DNA from: Pseudomonas hygromyciniae
Lineage (GTDB): Bacteria > Pseudomonadota > Gammaproteobacteria > Pseudomonadales > Pseudomonadaceae
Direction of reading: 5' to 3'
Assembly (NCBI RefSeq): GCF_016925675.1
Contig: NZ_CP070506.1
Coordinates: 2,416,501 to 2,480,500, forward strand
DNA length: 64,000 bases
The notes under the pieces were generated by a model. That model was given only the letters and a program-made list of their open reading frames with translations. It searched no databases and had not been told where the DNA came from. The stretch's first letter is position 1. Every line of letters starts with the position of its first letter. Below are positions 16,531 to 26,705 of this stretch, piece after piece. The translations under genes were made by a program, and so were the position numbers.

Positions 16531-19500
16531 TCAAACGACCCGGGGTTGTGAAGCCGGCGCGATGGCTAAAAACAGTTGGTCCTGGGGCGGCGTGAGCAGC
16601 ACATACACGATTGTCTCGATGGACTCGGCCCCAGGCTCTAGCTGAGCGCGCAACTGCGCTTGCACGTGTTGTTTGAGCAGGTCTTTTTGTGTGTATTTAC
16701 GTTGGCTGGCCAGTTTCAGATGGGCCCGGGTGTACTGGGCCGGTGGTGCATCGGCGCTGGCATAGTGGAAATGGGCGTACCACAACACGGTGGGAGGCCG
16801 CAAAGCTTTGTCATACACGGCGTACTCAGTGAAGAAGTCGCCGCTGAGGGTTGGGCGCTGTGGGTCGGCCAGGCTGGTCAGGTTGATATCGATTTCTTTA
16901 TGGCGCCACAAATAATCGAGGCTTTCCAGCGTCGGCAGTTGCCGTTTGTACGCGGCACTGCAGCGGTTCTGTGCCGTGCGCTGCATGTCTTTGGCGTGTG
17001 CCTGGAAGTCGTCGATCAGTGCCTGCGCTGCAGGTTGGTTGAGGTGGTCGCGGGCAATTTCATCGGCCACGTCCGTGAGCTGGCGGGCTTGTTCGGTGAG
17101 CAGTTGATCCCAGTCGCCCGGGTCGACCGCTTGCCGGGTGCGGGGTGATTCCAGCAACCGCTGTTGGGCGGCGATGACCTGTTCAATACCTGCACGTTGT
17201 TTGATCAGCGCCTGGCCCTGGCTTTTGAGCGAAGCCAGTGACGTTACCGGTCTCTGGACTTGTGGTGGGGGCGCGGCGTCTTCGTGGATCTCGACCCAAG
17301 TGCCGGCCTGCTGGCGGAACGCACTGATGGTTTCGCCGGTCACCCCGTCGCTCAGGGTGAGATGCTCGCGATTGATCTGCTCAGTGGCCGGCGTGAGGTC
17401 GCCGACCAGATAGGTGCGGTTACTGGTTTTGAAAATGCGCTTGGTCGGTGCTTTCGGGCGCAGGTTTTTTGAGCGCGCCTGGTCTACCTCCAGTTCTTCC
17501 TGTTTGCGCAGTACCGTTTCCAGCTCGTCCTCGACCAACATCCGGGCATGCTGCAGTTCCTTGAGCAGTCGCTCGGCCACCGGGTGGACCCGTGCGGGGT
17601 TGATGAGTTTGAGGGCGTGCATAGCGATTTCATAACTGCGGTACTGCTCAAGGACCGTGTTGTACACCTGGCGCTGTTCATTGAGGGGATAGCCGCTGCT
17701 GCTGCGCACTTCGATGTGAGACAGCAGGGCCTGGGACAGGCGGGTGTAGTGCAGGTGTTCGACATACAACGCCTCCTGTGGGGACGGCCCCATACGTATC
17801 GGTTCAACGGCGATCCACGACAGGGGGATCAGCGCGTTGAGTTTCACACTTTCGGAAAAAAATCTTTGCGGGCGCACGATGGCTGCCAGCAACTCTTCAC
17901 GTATCGCCCGTCCTGCCACTGAGTCTTGCTCCAACGCCTCGAGGATGGTCTCCATCCCATGGGACGCTACGGCCATGCGCTGTTCGGTGTCCGCCAGTTC
18001 AATGGTTCTGGCTACGACTTGGTCATAGGGCGCCGAGTTTCCGAGCGCTCTTTCCAACACCATCCGCCTGGCCAGGTCACGCATGGGTTCGCCACGCTCG
18101 GTAAAGCGAAGGGCGTCTGCCCACGTGCCCAGAAAGTTATGGACGGCGAACTGTTGCTCCCAGAGTGTTTTCAGTAGTTTTGCGCGGTCGTGGACAGTGA
18201 TCTGAGACTTGCTGAGCTTTTCCAGCTCCAGGCCTACTTTGGCCAATTCCAGGCGTCGCGGCAGCAAGTCTGTAAAGCGTTCTTCGAGGGTTCCCAGCAG
18301 CGTTTCATACTGGGTATAGCGTGTTGCGTAGGTTCGCATCTCGGATTGATGGCGCCTTTGAATGACCGGTTGCTGGGCGGCGCTGGCGTTTTCCAGCGCT
18401 CTCCAGATCAGTTTCAGCAGATTACCTTGGCTAATCAGTTCTGCCTTGGCGCAATACATGCGGTCCTGGGATTTGTTGAGTTCGAGCAAGAGCGGCGTCA
18501 GCTCGATATTGAGCGCCCGTGCACGGACCGCCAACTCTTCGACTTTGCGTTGATTCTGCTCGCGCAACAGGGCCAGTTGCTTGGGGCCACCGCCTGCCAG
18601 TTTCAGCCCGCGGTCCAGGGTCCAATGGCCGTTGCCGTCGGTTCTGAGCTGGATGCCGGGGTGATCGGGTTTGGTGGGATCAATAATGAACACATCGCCA
18701 AAACCCGGGACGATCTTGACCCGCAGAAACAGGCCCGCCACTGAGGCATACCAGAGGTTGTCGACCTTGAACAAACCCTTGGCCGGCCCAATTGCCACGG
18801 GCTCGGGCGCCGGTTCCGGCCAAGGAATGTTGAACTCCAGCAGCTTTTCCAGCAAACGTGCCGAGGCACTGTCGCTGGCCAGGGAACGGTCAAAGTCCAG
18901 CAAGGTGCGGCCGCCGCCCGGTGGCTCGGAGGGCAGGCCAACCCGGCCTCGCTCAATCACCGGTTGCTGTCTGATGGCCTGGCCGGCGGGTCGGCGCAAG
19001 GGCAAGCGCGCCTGTGGGGCCACGCGGCTTTCGGCCACGGGCGGGCCCGGGACTTGAGGCGGCAAGCCATGGTGGATCAACACCATGCTGATATTAAGCA
19101 GCAGATCGACCCAGGCTTGTTCCCGGGCAATGGGGTCGTTGCTTTCCAGGGCCGGCAGGTCCTGTTTAAGGCTCTGCGCCAGTTGTATGAGCCAGCCGGC
19201 GGCCGCCAGCGGTCCGCGTACCAGCATCAGCAAGGTATTGAAGCCCAGTTGCAGCCCTTCGAGAATCAACGCCCAGCGGCTTTCGGCGTTGGATGTCGAC
19301 TCGCGGTCGGCCTGGTCGAGCAACTGCCGGGCTTCGCAAACAAACAGGTATTCCATCAATTGACCGCTGTCCAGGGTCTGCTGGATCGGGTCGTTGTGTT
19401 CATCCTCGGCATCGGCCAGTGTCGCCGGTTTCGGGACGCGGGGCAGGGGTGGGAAGTCCGCACCCAGACCACTGATGCGCACGTAGTGCGGTTCGTTAAA

Positions 19501-21435
19501 ACCACCGTTGCTGTAAACCACCCGGGCGTCATCCGACAGCCACGCCAGTACGCTCTCCTGGATCGCCCCAGGCTGGGCGATGGCCGCCAGCAGGCTGTCG
19601 CGGCTGGCAAATTCGAGCACCGCATCTCGATAGGCTGGACGATAAAGCAGGTGTGGCCCGGACTGCGGGTCGCGCGGTTCGATAATGAACATGTTCTGCG
19701 CCACATCGGCCTTGGCGCCGGGTTTGCGTTGAAAGGCCAACGCCCGCATGACGATTTCATCGGTGTCCACCCAGCGATCTGCGCGCTGGGTAGCGACCAC
19801 GGCGTTGATACAGCGAACCCCCCTGGCTGTCAGCCCTGCTTCACCTCTGATTTTGTGCTCCAGGGCCTGGGTTTTCAGGTCGATGGGGCGCTGTGCGCAG
19901 AATTGACGCTTGCGCTTTTGCGCCTCGGCGGTGTCACTGAGCAACGCCTGTTGAATATACGCCGGGTAGTTCAGGCCCACATTGACACGCTGGATCAGTT
20001 GGAGCAGGTACTCCGGGGTCAGCCACGCCTCAATGGCCTGGCCTGCGGTGTGGCGCACGGTCATGCGGCCAGCGGGCCGTCCTGAGAGGTTTTTCAGGGC
20101 CAGATCCACCAGGCTCATGACGACTTTGTCGATGTAGCCGCTTTGCAACGTGCCCACGGGTACATGAAAGGTCAGTTCCAGGTCTTGGGCCCGGTACTTC
20201 GATTGCTCAAGGTCGGTGCAGGTGCGCGTGCCGTGCAGGGCCGCGTTGCGCTCCAGGCACAACTGGTGGTTCAAGTGCGTGGCGGCATAGGTGCGAATAT
20301 CATCCAGCTCATCCAGGTAACCTTCACCCCGCGTCAGGTGCCTGAGGCTGGCCTGCTCCAGCAGGCACTGGCGATAGGCGAAGCGGTCGGCGGGCGAGGC
20401 GTCGTGCAGCCAGCCGGGCAGCGCAGCCTGGATCGGCGACAAGGTTTGCGGTGCAGTGACTGGCGAGGCGTCAAACAGATTGGCCGGGTTGGTGAGTGAC
20501 TCGAACAGCGCCTGCACATCGTCTACCGAGGTGCCGGCCGGCAGTGACAGGGCTGCCAGATCTTCCAATTGCTGGTTGCAGGCCAGCGCAGCTTGGACCT
20601 CGAAAATATCGCCGTCGGGTTCGTACCGGTGCCAGGTGATGGTGTCGGCCAGGAACTGCCGGGCCAGGCGCTCACCCCATGCCTGGCCGAAGGCGTCCAG
20701 GTTGGCGAAGGACTCGATCCGGCCCGACACGGCATACAGCCATGCACGCGTGCCATTGACCACCAGAACATCGCTGGACTGCACCGTCAGGGTGGTGGCT
20801 TCGCGTACCAGGCGCGTTTCCAGGGTGTAGACGTGGAGGGCGTTCTGCGGCCCTGCGAGGCCGGCCCTGGCTTCCCGGGAGGGGTAGTTGGCCAAGGTGC
20901 TGAGCACCTTCAGTTGGTGCCTGTCATCGCCGGACTCACGAATGGCCGCGTTTCTCAGTTGACCTTGCAGTACGCCGGCCAGCCATTGCCAGCGGCTGCC
21001 ACCGGTGTTGCTGTCCTGGCTCCAGTAGGCCGCCAACGCTTCTTGAAAGCCGACAAACACAATCGAGGGCAACTCCTGTACTGCGGCTTTGACGACGTTC
21101 AGGTCGTAGTCAGTGGTGTCACCGTTGCTTGGGGGGCTCAGCCGTGTACCTGTGGCATCACTGAGGTAAGCGTCAAGGTTGTGGCGCGTCGACAGGTCGG
21201 GGAAGCTGCCGTCGGCCACCTGCTCGAGTGCCACCTTCAGCAGGGGCCGCAAGGCTCGACCGCCACCGTCGCGGGGAACTGCCAGGTAAAGATCGGCGGG
21301 GGGAATAGATAAGGGAGGAAATTTTTCTGCGAAGGTATCGGCCAGCATTTGGGCGATCACTGAGCGCAAGGAAGGGCGAGTGGAGAAGTGCGCTTGCACT
21401 GCATTCTTTACCGGGTTTTCGGTTGGGGCGGGCAC
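16531..21435 (-). CDS. Giant DUF6543/dermonecrotic-toxin-type protein (copy 1)
   Basis: A 1634-aa protein without an obvious Sec signal peptide. I recognise the DUF6543 (dermonecrotic toxin N-terminal-like) organisation: VMSLVDLALKNL near residue 440, HLLYRPAYRDAVLEFASR near 595, GGFNEPHYVRI near 640, RESTSNAESRW near 708, then a hydrophobic stretch (about 715-760) and a small beta unit NLWYASVAGLFLRVKI near 895. The C-terminal 700 residues are helical and charged with coiled-coil character. All these modules recur at nearly the same positions in the next gene. Such proteins in Pseudomonas are thought to be toxins or effectors; the host, secretion route and activity are unknown. The gap to its upstream paralogue is 182 bp. 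Confidence 0.7.
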   Translation of the reverse strand: MPAPTENPVKNAVQAHFSTRPSLRSVIAQMLADTFAEKFPPLSIPPADLYLAVPRDGGGRALRPLLKVALEQVADGSFPDLSTRHNLDAYLSDATGTRLSPPSNGDTTDYDLNVVKAAVQELPSIVFVGFQEALAAYWSQDSNTGGSRWQWLAGVLQGQLRNAAIRESGDDRHQLKVLSTLANYPSREARAGLAGPQNALHVYTLETRLVREATTLTVQSSDVLVVNGTRAWLYAVSGRIESFANLDAFGQAWGERLARQFLADTITWHRYEPDGDIFEVQAALACNQQLEDLAALSLPAGTSVDDVQALFESLTNPANLFDASPVTAPQTLSPIQAALPGWLHDASPADRFAYRQCLLEQASLRHLTRGEGYLDELDDIRTYAATHLNHQLCLERNAALHGTRTCTDLEQSKYRAQDLELTFHVPVGTLQSGYIDKVVMSLVDLALKNLSGRPAGRMTVRHTAGQAIEAWLTPEYLLQLIQRVNVGLNYPAYIQQALLSDTAEAQKRKRQFCAQRPIDLKTQALEHKIRGEAGLTARGVRCINAVVATQRADRWVDTDEIVMRALAFQRKPGAKADVAQNMFIIEPRDPQSGPHLLYRPAYRDAVLEFASRDSLLAAIAQPGAIQESVLAWLSDDARVVYSNGGFNEPHYVRISGLGADFPPLPRVPKPATLADAEDEHNDPIQQTLDSGQLMEYLFVCEARQLLDQADRESTSNAESRWALILEGLQLGFNTLLMLVRGPLAAAGWLIQLAQSLKQDLPALESNDPIAREQAWVDLLLNISMVLIHHGLPPQVPGPPVAESRVAPQARLPLRRPAGQAIRQQPVIERGRVGLPSEPPGGGRTLLDFDRSLASDSASARLLEKLLEFNIPWPEPAPEPVAIGPAKGLFKVDNLWYASVAGLFLRVKIVPGFGDVFIIDPTKPDHPGIQLRTDGNGHWTLDRGLKLAGGGPKQLALLREQNQRKVEELAVRARALNIELTPLLLELNKSQDRMYCAKAELISQGNLLKLIWRALENASAAQQPVIQRRHQSEMRTYATRYTQYETLLGTLEERFTDLLPRRLELAKVGLELEKLSKSQITVHDRAKLLKTLWEQQFAVHNFLGTWADALRFTERGEPMRDLARRMVLERALGNSAPYDQVVARTIELADTEQRMAVASHGMETILEALEQDSVAGRAIREELLAAIVRPQRFFSESVKLNALIPLSWIAVEPIRMGPSPQEALYVEHLHYTRLSQALLSHIEVRSSSGYPLNEQRQVYNTVLEQYRSYEIAMHALKLINPARVHPVAERLLKELQHARMLVEDELETVLRKQEELEVDQARSKNLRPKAPTKRIFKTSNRTYLVGDLTPATEQINREHLTLSDGVTGETISAFRQQAGTWVEIHEDAAPPPQVQRPVTSLASLKSQGQALIKQRAGIEQVIAAQQRLLESPRTRQAVDPGDWDQLLTEQARQLTDVADEIARDHLNQPAAQALIDDFQAHAKDMQRTAQNRCSAAYKRQLPTLESLDYLWRHKEIDINLTSLADPQRPTLSGDFFTEYAVYDKALRPPTVLWYAHFHYASADAPPAQYTRAHLKLASQRKYTQKDLLKQHVQAQLRAQLEPGAESIETIVYVLLTPPQDQLFLAIAPASQPRVV

Positions 21436-21538
21436 AGAAGTTGTCCTTTACGTGAGGTAGCTGTCCCCTCGTAAAGTAAAGACAACTGCGCGGCTGATGC
21501 GGTAGCGGGTTATCGGCGGGCGACGGGAAGGGGAATGT

Positions 21539-21566
21539 CCCTGTGGCAAGCCCGCTCGCCACAGGG
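21539..21566. repeat. Half-REP palindrome
   Basis: CCCTGTGGC and its inverted copy GCCACAGGG flank AAGCCCGCTC in the gap between the two giant genes. It is a single REP unit of a second sequence class (GTGGC...GCCAC), also seen at 28231. Confidence 0.7.
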
Positions 21567-21617
21567 GAAATCGGCCGTTTTGCAGTCGCCATGCCGATGG
21601 GGCAACCCGCCTAAACC

Positions 21618-24600
21618 CTACCGTTCAAACGACAGAAACCAACGCTCGGCCAACGCCTTGCCAATCAACCCACGGTGTATGTCTACCACCGCCTGGGTGC
21701 CTTGTGCCTTGTCCAGCTGCGTGTAGTAGTTTTGCCGGCGTTGCTCGCGGGTCTTCAGGTGGGCGGCGCTGTAGTCGGTCTTGGGCGTGTCCGCCGCAGG
21801 GTAGTGAAAGTGCGCGTACCACAACGGGTATCCACCACGGTCGTTGATCGCGTACTCCTGGATAAAGTCCCGCCGCGCACCGCTCAATTGCAGACGCTCG
21901 CCCAGTTTCGCCACGCCGACCTGTCCCTGTGCGAGCAGGTATTCCAGGTTGCCGTGGGTCGGCGGCAATTCCAGGCACAGTTGGCTGCGCAGTGCCTGGC
22001 CCCGAGTGCTCAAGCGCGCTGAGGCCTGGTGCAGGTCGCTGGCCAGTTTTTGGTCGGCGGCGGTGCGCGCGCTTTCGGCCTGGGCCTGGATCGCCCGGTC
22101 CAGTTCGCTGGCCAGCTTGTCGTAGCGCGATGCCTCGTATTGCAGCACCTCTTCGATCTCTTGCGGATGCCGAGAGATTTTCCGGTAGTCCTCGGCCCGG
22201 CGCAGGTGGTTATCCAGCATTGCCAGCAACTTGCGCGCCTCGCCCTTGACGACGCTGACTGCACGGGTGGTAAGGGGCGGCGGCGGCGCTGGGGCTTCGA
22301 TGAATTCGACCCATTCCTCGCCACGTTGCGAATACATGCCCAGCAACTGATTGTTGACCTCGTCTCGCACTTCCACCACTTCCAGGTTGCCGAGGGAACT
22401 GACTTGACCGATAAACGTGCCTTTTCTCTGGGTTTTGATCACCCGCTTCACGGGCCTTCCAGCGCTGACAACCGGGCGTCTGGGCGGGCGTCTTGCAGGT
22501 TGCGCAGCAGGTTTGACTTCATTGGCCAGGCGCTGGGCGACGTTCTGGTAAAGCGCCTCGATCACCCCGATGAGTTTGTGGGTGTACACCGGGTCGAGCA
22601 CTTCGGCATCCACGATATTCAGGCCCTGCAGACCGTCCAGGGCACTGCCGTAGTGCTCCATCAGGCTCTCCAGCACACTCATGCGATCGCTCGCTGAAAG
22701 CTCCAGGCTGTTGAGTTCACCGTGGGTGCGCACATGCTGCTGCAGGGGCGAGACGATGCTGTCCAGGGCGTTGAACAGCGGGTGGGCGAAGTCCTTGACG
22801 ATCATGCGTTTCAACCCACGGATCTGCAGGTCCTTGACGGCCAGGGCGGTGATTTCGTTCGCCCGGTCCTCGGTCAGGCGGTTGTATGCCTCGGCACCGC
22901 TTGAGCCCAACCCGAATAACTGCTCCAGCATACGTTCCTGCAGTTCGAGCCCCTGGATCGTGCGCTCGTTGACCTCCAGCAACTGCACCAGGAACTGCTG
23001 ATAGCCGGCCTGATCCCGCAAGATCACCAACCCCAGCGCGGGGCCCTCGACGCCGAAACGCTGATAGGTGCGATAGAGTGCCAGCCGATCCTTTTGCGCG
23101 ATGATCACCTGTTTGCGACCATTCTTGATGGCGTTTTCCAACAGTGCGAGGGTGTCTTTGAGCGGCAGCGGGATGTTGAGCGCCTCGCGTTCCTTGTGGC
23201 TATCGAGGATCTGCTGGTACTCGGCTGTTTCCTCCTTGAGCGTGGCATCGAAATGTCGACGGGCATTGGCCAGTTGTACCTCGTTGGGGCGCGGTTGCTG
23301 TTCCAGGTCCAGCATGGCGCGCTGCGCCTTATCCGTGGCCGCGATCCAAGCCGGCTGGAGCAACCGCAAGCGCTCATATTCGGCTTTCAGTGCTTCGACG
23401 CGCTGCGCCTTGCGCAGGCGCTCGGCGGCAATACGCTTGGGCGGCATGCCGCCGCGCAGACGCAACCGCGTATCGACCGTCCATACCCCCTGCTCATCGG
23501 CCCATAGGTAGGGGCCGCGCCGCAAGTTGTCGACGACATCGACAATCACCACGTTGGCGTCCTCATCCAGGCTGACCCGGTACAGATCGCCATTGACCAC
23601 GGCGTACCAGCGGTCCTCGATCGCATACAAGCCTTTGCGTGGTCCACTCGATTGCGGCGCGGGCAGTTGGGGCGCGTTGGCAACTTTGAACGATTGCAGG
23701 CGTGACAGTTGGTTGGGGGTAAGGCGATGACGGGCCTGGGCGAAGCTGAAATCCAGCGCGGTGTTGTTACCGCGCGCCAACTCCCCCGGCAGTCCTACCG
23801 TGCCCTGGCGCACCTGCGCCGCAGGCGGCACTGGCCACGGATCACTTTCACGGCGCCGCAGCGCTGTGCCCAAGGCCTGCTGCCTGAGCAGCGGCTCGGG
23901 TACTGACCACGCCTTGGCCGGCGGGAAGTCCAGCAGCAACATCGCGACGTTGAGCAACAGATCGATCGTTGCCTGCTCCTTGGCGCTGGTGTCGTCGCTG
24001 ACGATGGTTTGGATGGTCTGGGTGAAGCTTGCGTTCATCGCCAGTAACCACCCCACGAGCACCGCCGGGCCGCGCAATGTCGGCAACAGCAGGCTGCCGA
24101 ACAGCAGACTGGCGCCCTCCATCAACACCTGCCACCGGCTCTCATGGTTGGAGGTCGACTCGCGTTCGGCCTGGTCGACCAAGGCGCGGCTATGTTCGCT
24201 GAACAGGTACTGCATCAGCCGCCCGGTCACCAGGCACTGTTGCAACTCTTCGTTGAGCCCAGCGTAGCCCAGGGTTGCCGGCGGCGGCGTGCGTATCGGC
24301 GCGAACTCGCTGCCCAGGCCAAAACGCAGATAGTGGGGCTCGCGAAAGCCGCCGTGATCGTAGATCGGTCGCGCACTGTCAGCCAGCCAGGTCAGCACAC
24401 TGGTCTGCAACGGGCCCGGCTGTGCAATCGCCTCAAACAGCGCCGCGCGGTTGGCGTATTGCTCCAAGGACGTGGCGTAGAGCGGCCGATACAGCAGCAC
24501 CGGGCCTGGGGGGCTCTGGTACTCGATCAGGTACATGTTCTCGACTTTGTCGGCTGACGCATTGGGGCTGCGCAGCAGGGCCAGGTGACGAATCACCACC

Positions 24601-26264
24601 GTGCGCTGGTCGACCTGCTGGTTGCCGGGGTCGGGCTGCATCAGGGCCGCGACCATGCGTGCGCCTTCTGCATTGATACCGGCTTCGTGCTTGAGGCTCA
24701 GCTCCAGGGCCAACAGCGGCAATTGCAACACCTGTTGCTCGCTGAACAGCTTTTCGCGGCGCTGGGCCTGGGGGGTGTCGCTCAACAGCGCGTCCTTGAG
24801 CAGCAGTGGATAGTACTTGCCGATGTTGACCTGCTCGATCAGGCCGTCACTGCCCACCACCGCATCGACGGTCAGCCAGGCCGGCAGGGGGTGGGCATGG
24901 CGGTGGGTGATCGCCACCTGGCCGCTGGGGCGCGCGGCCAGGTTACGGATCGCCAGGTCCGTGAGACTCATGGGCACCCGCTCGACAATGCCGGCCCCTC
25001 CTGGATAGCCGGCAGCCACGGTAAAGGTCAGCAGTACCTCATCGGGATGGGGCAGGGCGGCGCCATCCTGCGCCTGGGTGGCCAGGCGTTGTAACTCACG
25101 CTGCAAGGCGTTGACCGTATAGGTACGCAGATCGTCGATGCCGCTCAGGTAAGTCTCGTCGCCGGCGCGCTGCCGGGCACTGGCCAGCTCCAGGCTCAAT
25201 TGCCGGTAGCGATAGCGCTCTGAGGGTGTGGCGTGGCGCAGCGGATCCGGCATATGGGGGCGCAGGTTGTCGAGGTGGGCGTAAGGGGTTTCGTCGGCAT
25301 CGAGAAAGTAATGCGCCGGCTCCGTGAGCTCGGTGTATAGGCTTTGCAGGCTGTGCCAGTCCTTGCCCAGGGGCAGCTTGAGAGCGCCGAGGTCTTCCAG
25401 TTGTTGATTGAGCAGCAGGCTGGCCTGGTGCTCGAAGATCGAACCCTCGGGCTCGTAGCGGTGAGTGGTGAAGGTCTGCGCGACAAAGCGCGCATTCAGG
25501 CGCTGGCTCCAGGCGGTGTTGAACTCGCCCATGGACGCAAAACATTCGACATGGCCGTTGGGCGCGCACAGCAGCACCGGGGCCTGGCCATTCGTGGGGC
25601 GGGTCAAGACCAGATGCTCCGACAACAGGCGCGTGCTTTGCCCGTTGTGCTCCACCACCGTCTCCAGGCTGTAGGCAATCACCGCCTGTTCGCCGTGGCG
25701 GGCGATGCGCTGGGTGCGTTCGGGAAAGCTGACGAGCTGGTCGAGGATTTGTCGCGAGGCGGCATCCAGGCCCGGCTGCTTCAGGCCGCTGGTGCGCAGG
25801 GTATTCATCAGCCAATCGCCGAGCCAGCGCCAGCGCGTGACGCCACTGGGGCCGCTGGCATTCCAGTAATCGACCAGTGCGTCTTGCAGCGCGATGGGCA
25901 GCAGGGAGGGCAGCTCGCGGATCAGTCCTTCGACCACCTGCATATCGATGTTCTGATTGCTCTCGGGCAGTTTCAAACGCTTGGGAGGTGTTTGCGAGAG
26001 GTAAGGCAGTAGCTCGTGACGCTCGCTGAAGTCCAGCTGCACGCCACTACCCAGATAGTCATGGACCACGCTCATCAGGGGCTTGAACTGCCATCTGCGG
26101 CCGGGTTGTGGCTCGGCGAGTTGGATTTGCTGCAGATCGATGACCAGGCTGGGGTAGCGCTCGCTGAGGTTGCGCTGCAACAGTGCCTGGACGGCAGCGT
26201 CCAGGGTCTGACGGCTGGCAAATTGCTGGCTGACGGCCTGGGCGGCCAGGGAAACAGGGGGCAT
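21618..26264 (-). CDS. Giant DUF6543/dermonecrotic-toxin-type protein (copy 2)
   Basis: A 1548-aa paralogue of the downstream giant gene on the same strand. Shared landmarks are PMSLTDLAIRNL near residue 434, LLYRPLYATSLEQYANRAAL near 591, GGFREPHYLRF near 640, RESTSNHESRW near 701, a hydrophobic stretch just after, and RWYAVVNGDLYRV near 885. The C-terminal part diverges in sequence but keeps the helical, charged character and the closing YPLWYAHFHYPAADTP, matching VLWYAHFHYASADAP in copy 1. The tandem arrangement points to duplication followed by divergence. A small unrelated gene starts 153 bp away on the opposite strand. Function is inferred only from the family; no catalytic motif was recognised. 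Confidence 0.7.
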   Translation of the reverse strand: MPPVSLAAQAVSQQFASRQTLDAAVQALLQRNLSERYPSLVIDLQQIQLAEPQPGRRWQFKPLMSVVHDYLGSGVQLDFSERHELLPYLSQTPPKRLKLPESNQNIDMQVVEGLIRELPSLLPIALQDALVDYWNASGPSGVTRWRWLGDWLMNTLRTSGLKQPGLDAASRQILDQLVSFPERTQRIARHGEQAVIAYSLETVVEHNGQSTRLLSEHLVLTRPTNGQAPVLLCAPNGHVECFASMGEFNTAWSQRLNARFVAQTFTTHRYEPEGSIFEHQASLLLNQQLEDLGALKLPLGKDWHSLQSLYTELTEPAHYFLDADETPYAHLDNLRPHMPDPLRHATPSERYRYRQLSLELASARQRAGDETYLSGIDDLRTYTVNALQRELQRLATQAQDGAALPHPDEVLLTFTVAAGYPGGAGIVERVPMSLTDLAIRNLAARPSGQVAITHRHAHPLPAWLTVDAVVGSDGLIEQVNIGKYYPLLLKDALLSDTPQAQRREKLFSEQQVLQLPLLALELSLKHEAGINAEGARMVAALMQPDPGNQQVDQRTVVIRHLALLRSPNASADKVENMYLIEYQSPPGPVLLYRPLYATSLEQYANRAALFEAIAQPGPLQTSVLTWLADSARPIYDHGGFREPHYLRFGLGSEFAPIRTPPPATLGYAGLNEELQQCLVTGRLMQYLFSEHSRALVDQAERESTSNHESRWQVLMEGASLLFGSLLLPTLRGPAVLVGWLLAMNASFTQTIQTIVSDDTSAKEQATIDLLLNVAMLLLDFPPAKAWSVPEPLLRQQALGTALRRRESDPWPVPPAAQVRQGTVGLPGELARGNNTALDFSFAQARHRLTPNQLSRLQSFKVANAPQLPAPQSSGPRKGLYAIEDRWYAVVNGDLYRVSLDEDANVVIVDVVDNLRRGPYLWADEQGVWTVDTRLRLRGGMPPKRIAAERLRKAQRVEALKAEYERLRLLQPAWIAATDKAQRAMLDLEQQPRPNEVQLANARRHFDATLKEETAEYQQILDSHKEREALNIPLPLKDTLALLENAIKNGRKQVIIAQKDRLALYRTYQRFGVEGPALGLVILRDQAGYQQFLVQLLEVNERTIQGLELQERMLEQLFGLGSSGAEAYNRLTEDRANEITALAVKDLQIRGLKRMIVKDFAHPLFNALDSIVSPLQQHVRTHGELNSLELSASDRMSVLESLMEHYGSALDGLQGLNIVDAEVLDPVYTHKLIGVIEALYQNVAQRLANEVKPAAQPARRPPRRPVVSAGRPVKRVIKTQRKGTFIGQVSSLGNLEVVEVRDEVNNQLLGMYSQRGEEWVEFIEAPAPPPPLTTRAVSVVKGEARKLLAMLDNHLRRAEDYRKISRHPQEIEEVLQYEASRYDKLASELDRAIQAQAESARTAADQKLASDLHQASARLSTRGQALRSQLCLELPPTHGNLEYLLAQGQVGVAKLGERLQLSGARRDFIQEYAINDRGGYPLWYAHFHYPAADTPKTDYSAAHLKTREQRRQNYYTQLDKAQGTQAVVDIHRGLIGKALAERWFLSFER

Positions 26265-26417
26265 GACAGATTCCGTTCTGTGGGGATGATGGAGCCCAAC
26301 AGTGGCGGTTGTCGCCGGGGTCGAGGCGGTAGCCGGTTACCACGCCTCCACATGGAACGAGAAACAACCCAGGGATTGGCCTATCATCTGTTTTTTTCCA
26401 ACAGATGACTGAATGTG

Positions 26418-26705
26418 ATGACTGCCGTTAGCCTGCCGACTGTCCTTGAAACCAGCAACATGCTCGAAATCGACGGCCTGTATACCTTTGACTTCAAGCG
26501 GGACCAAGGCCTGCAGATCACCTGCATGGATGGTCGCGCCGAGAAGCGCTGGAGCTTTACTTCAGAGCAGGTATCGGCTGCCGTCTTCGATGAAACCTTG
26601 CAAAGCTGGACCCTCATGGGCGACTCGGGCGAGCACCGTCTGGTGTGCATGAGCGGGATCGGCGGCAGCAACCACGACGAGGATGAAGACGATGCTGATG
26701 CGTAA
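26418..26705 (+). CDS. Small acidic hypothetical protein
   Basis: A 95-aa protein (a GTG one codon upstream at 26415 is an alternative start) with a core rich in aromatic and beta-prone residues (MLEIDGLYTFDF, KRWSFTSEQV, LQSWTLMG) and a strongly acidic tail (NHDEDEDDADA). It has no signal peptide or membrane span. It is divergent from the giant DUF6543 copy 2 and overlaps the start of the lactonase by 23 bases, so it is probably co-transcribed with the lactonase. It resembles small Pseudomonas DUF proteins, possibly DUF5629, but I am not certain. No function is proposed. Confidence 0.6.
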   Translation: MTAVSLPTVLETSNMLEIDGLYTFDFKRDQGLQITCMDGRAEKRWSFTSEQVSAAVFDETLQSWTLMGDSGEHRLVCMSGIGGSNHDEDEDDADA

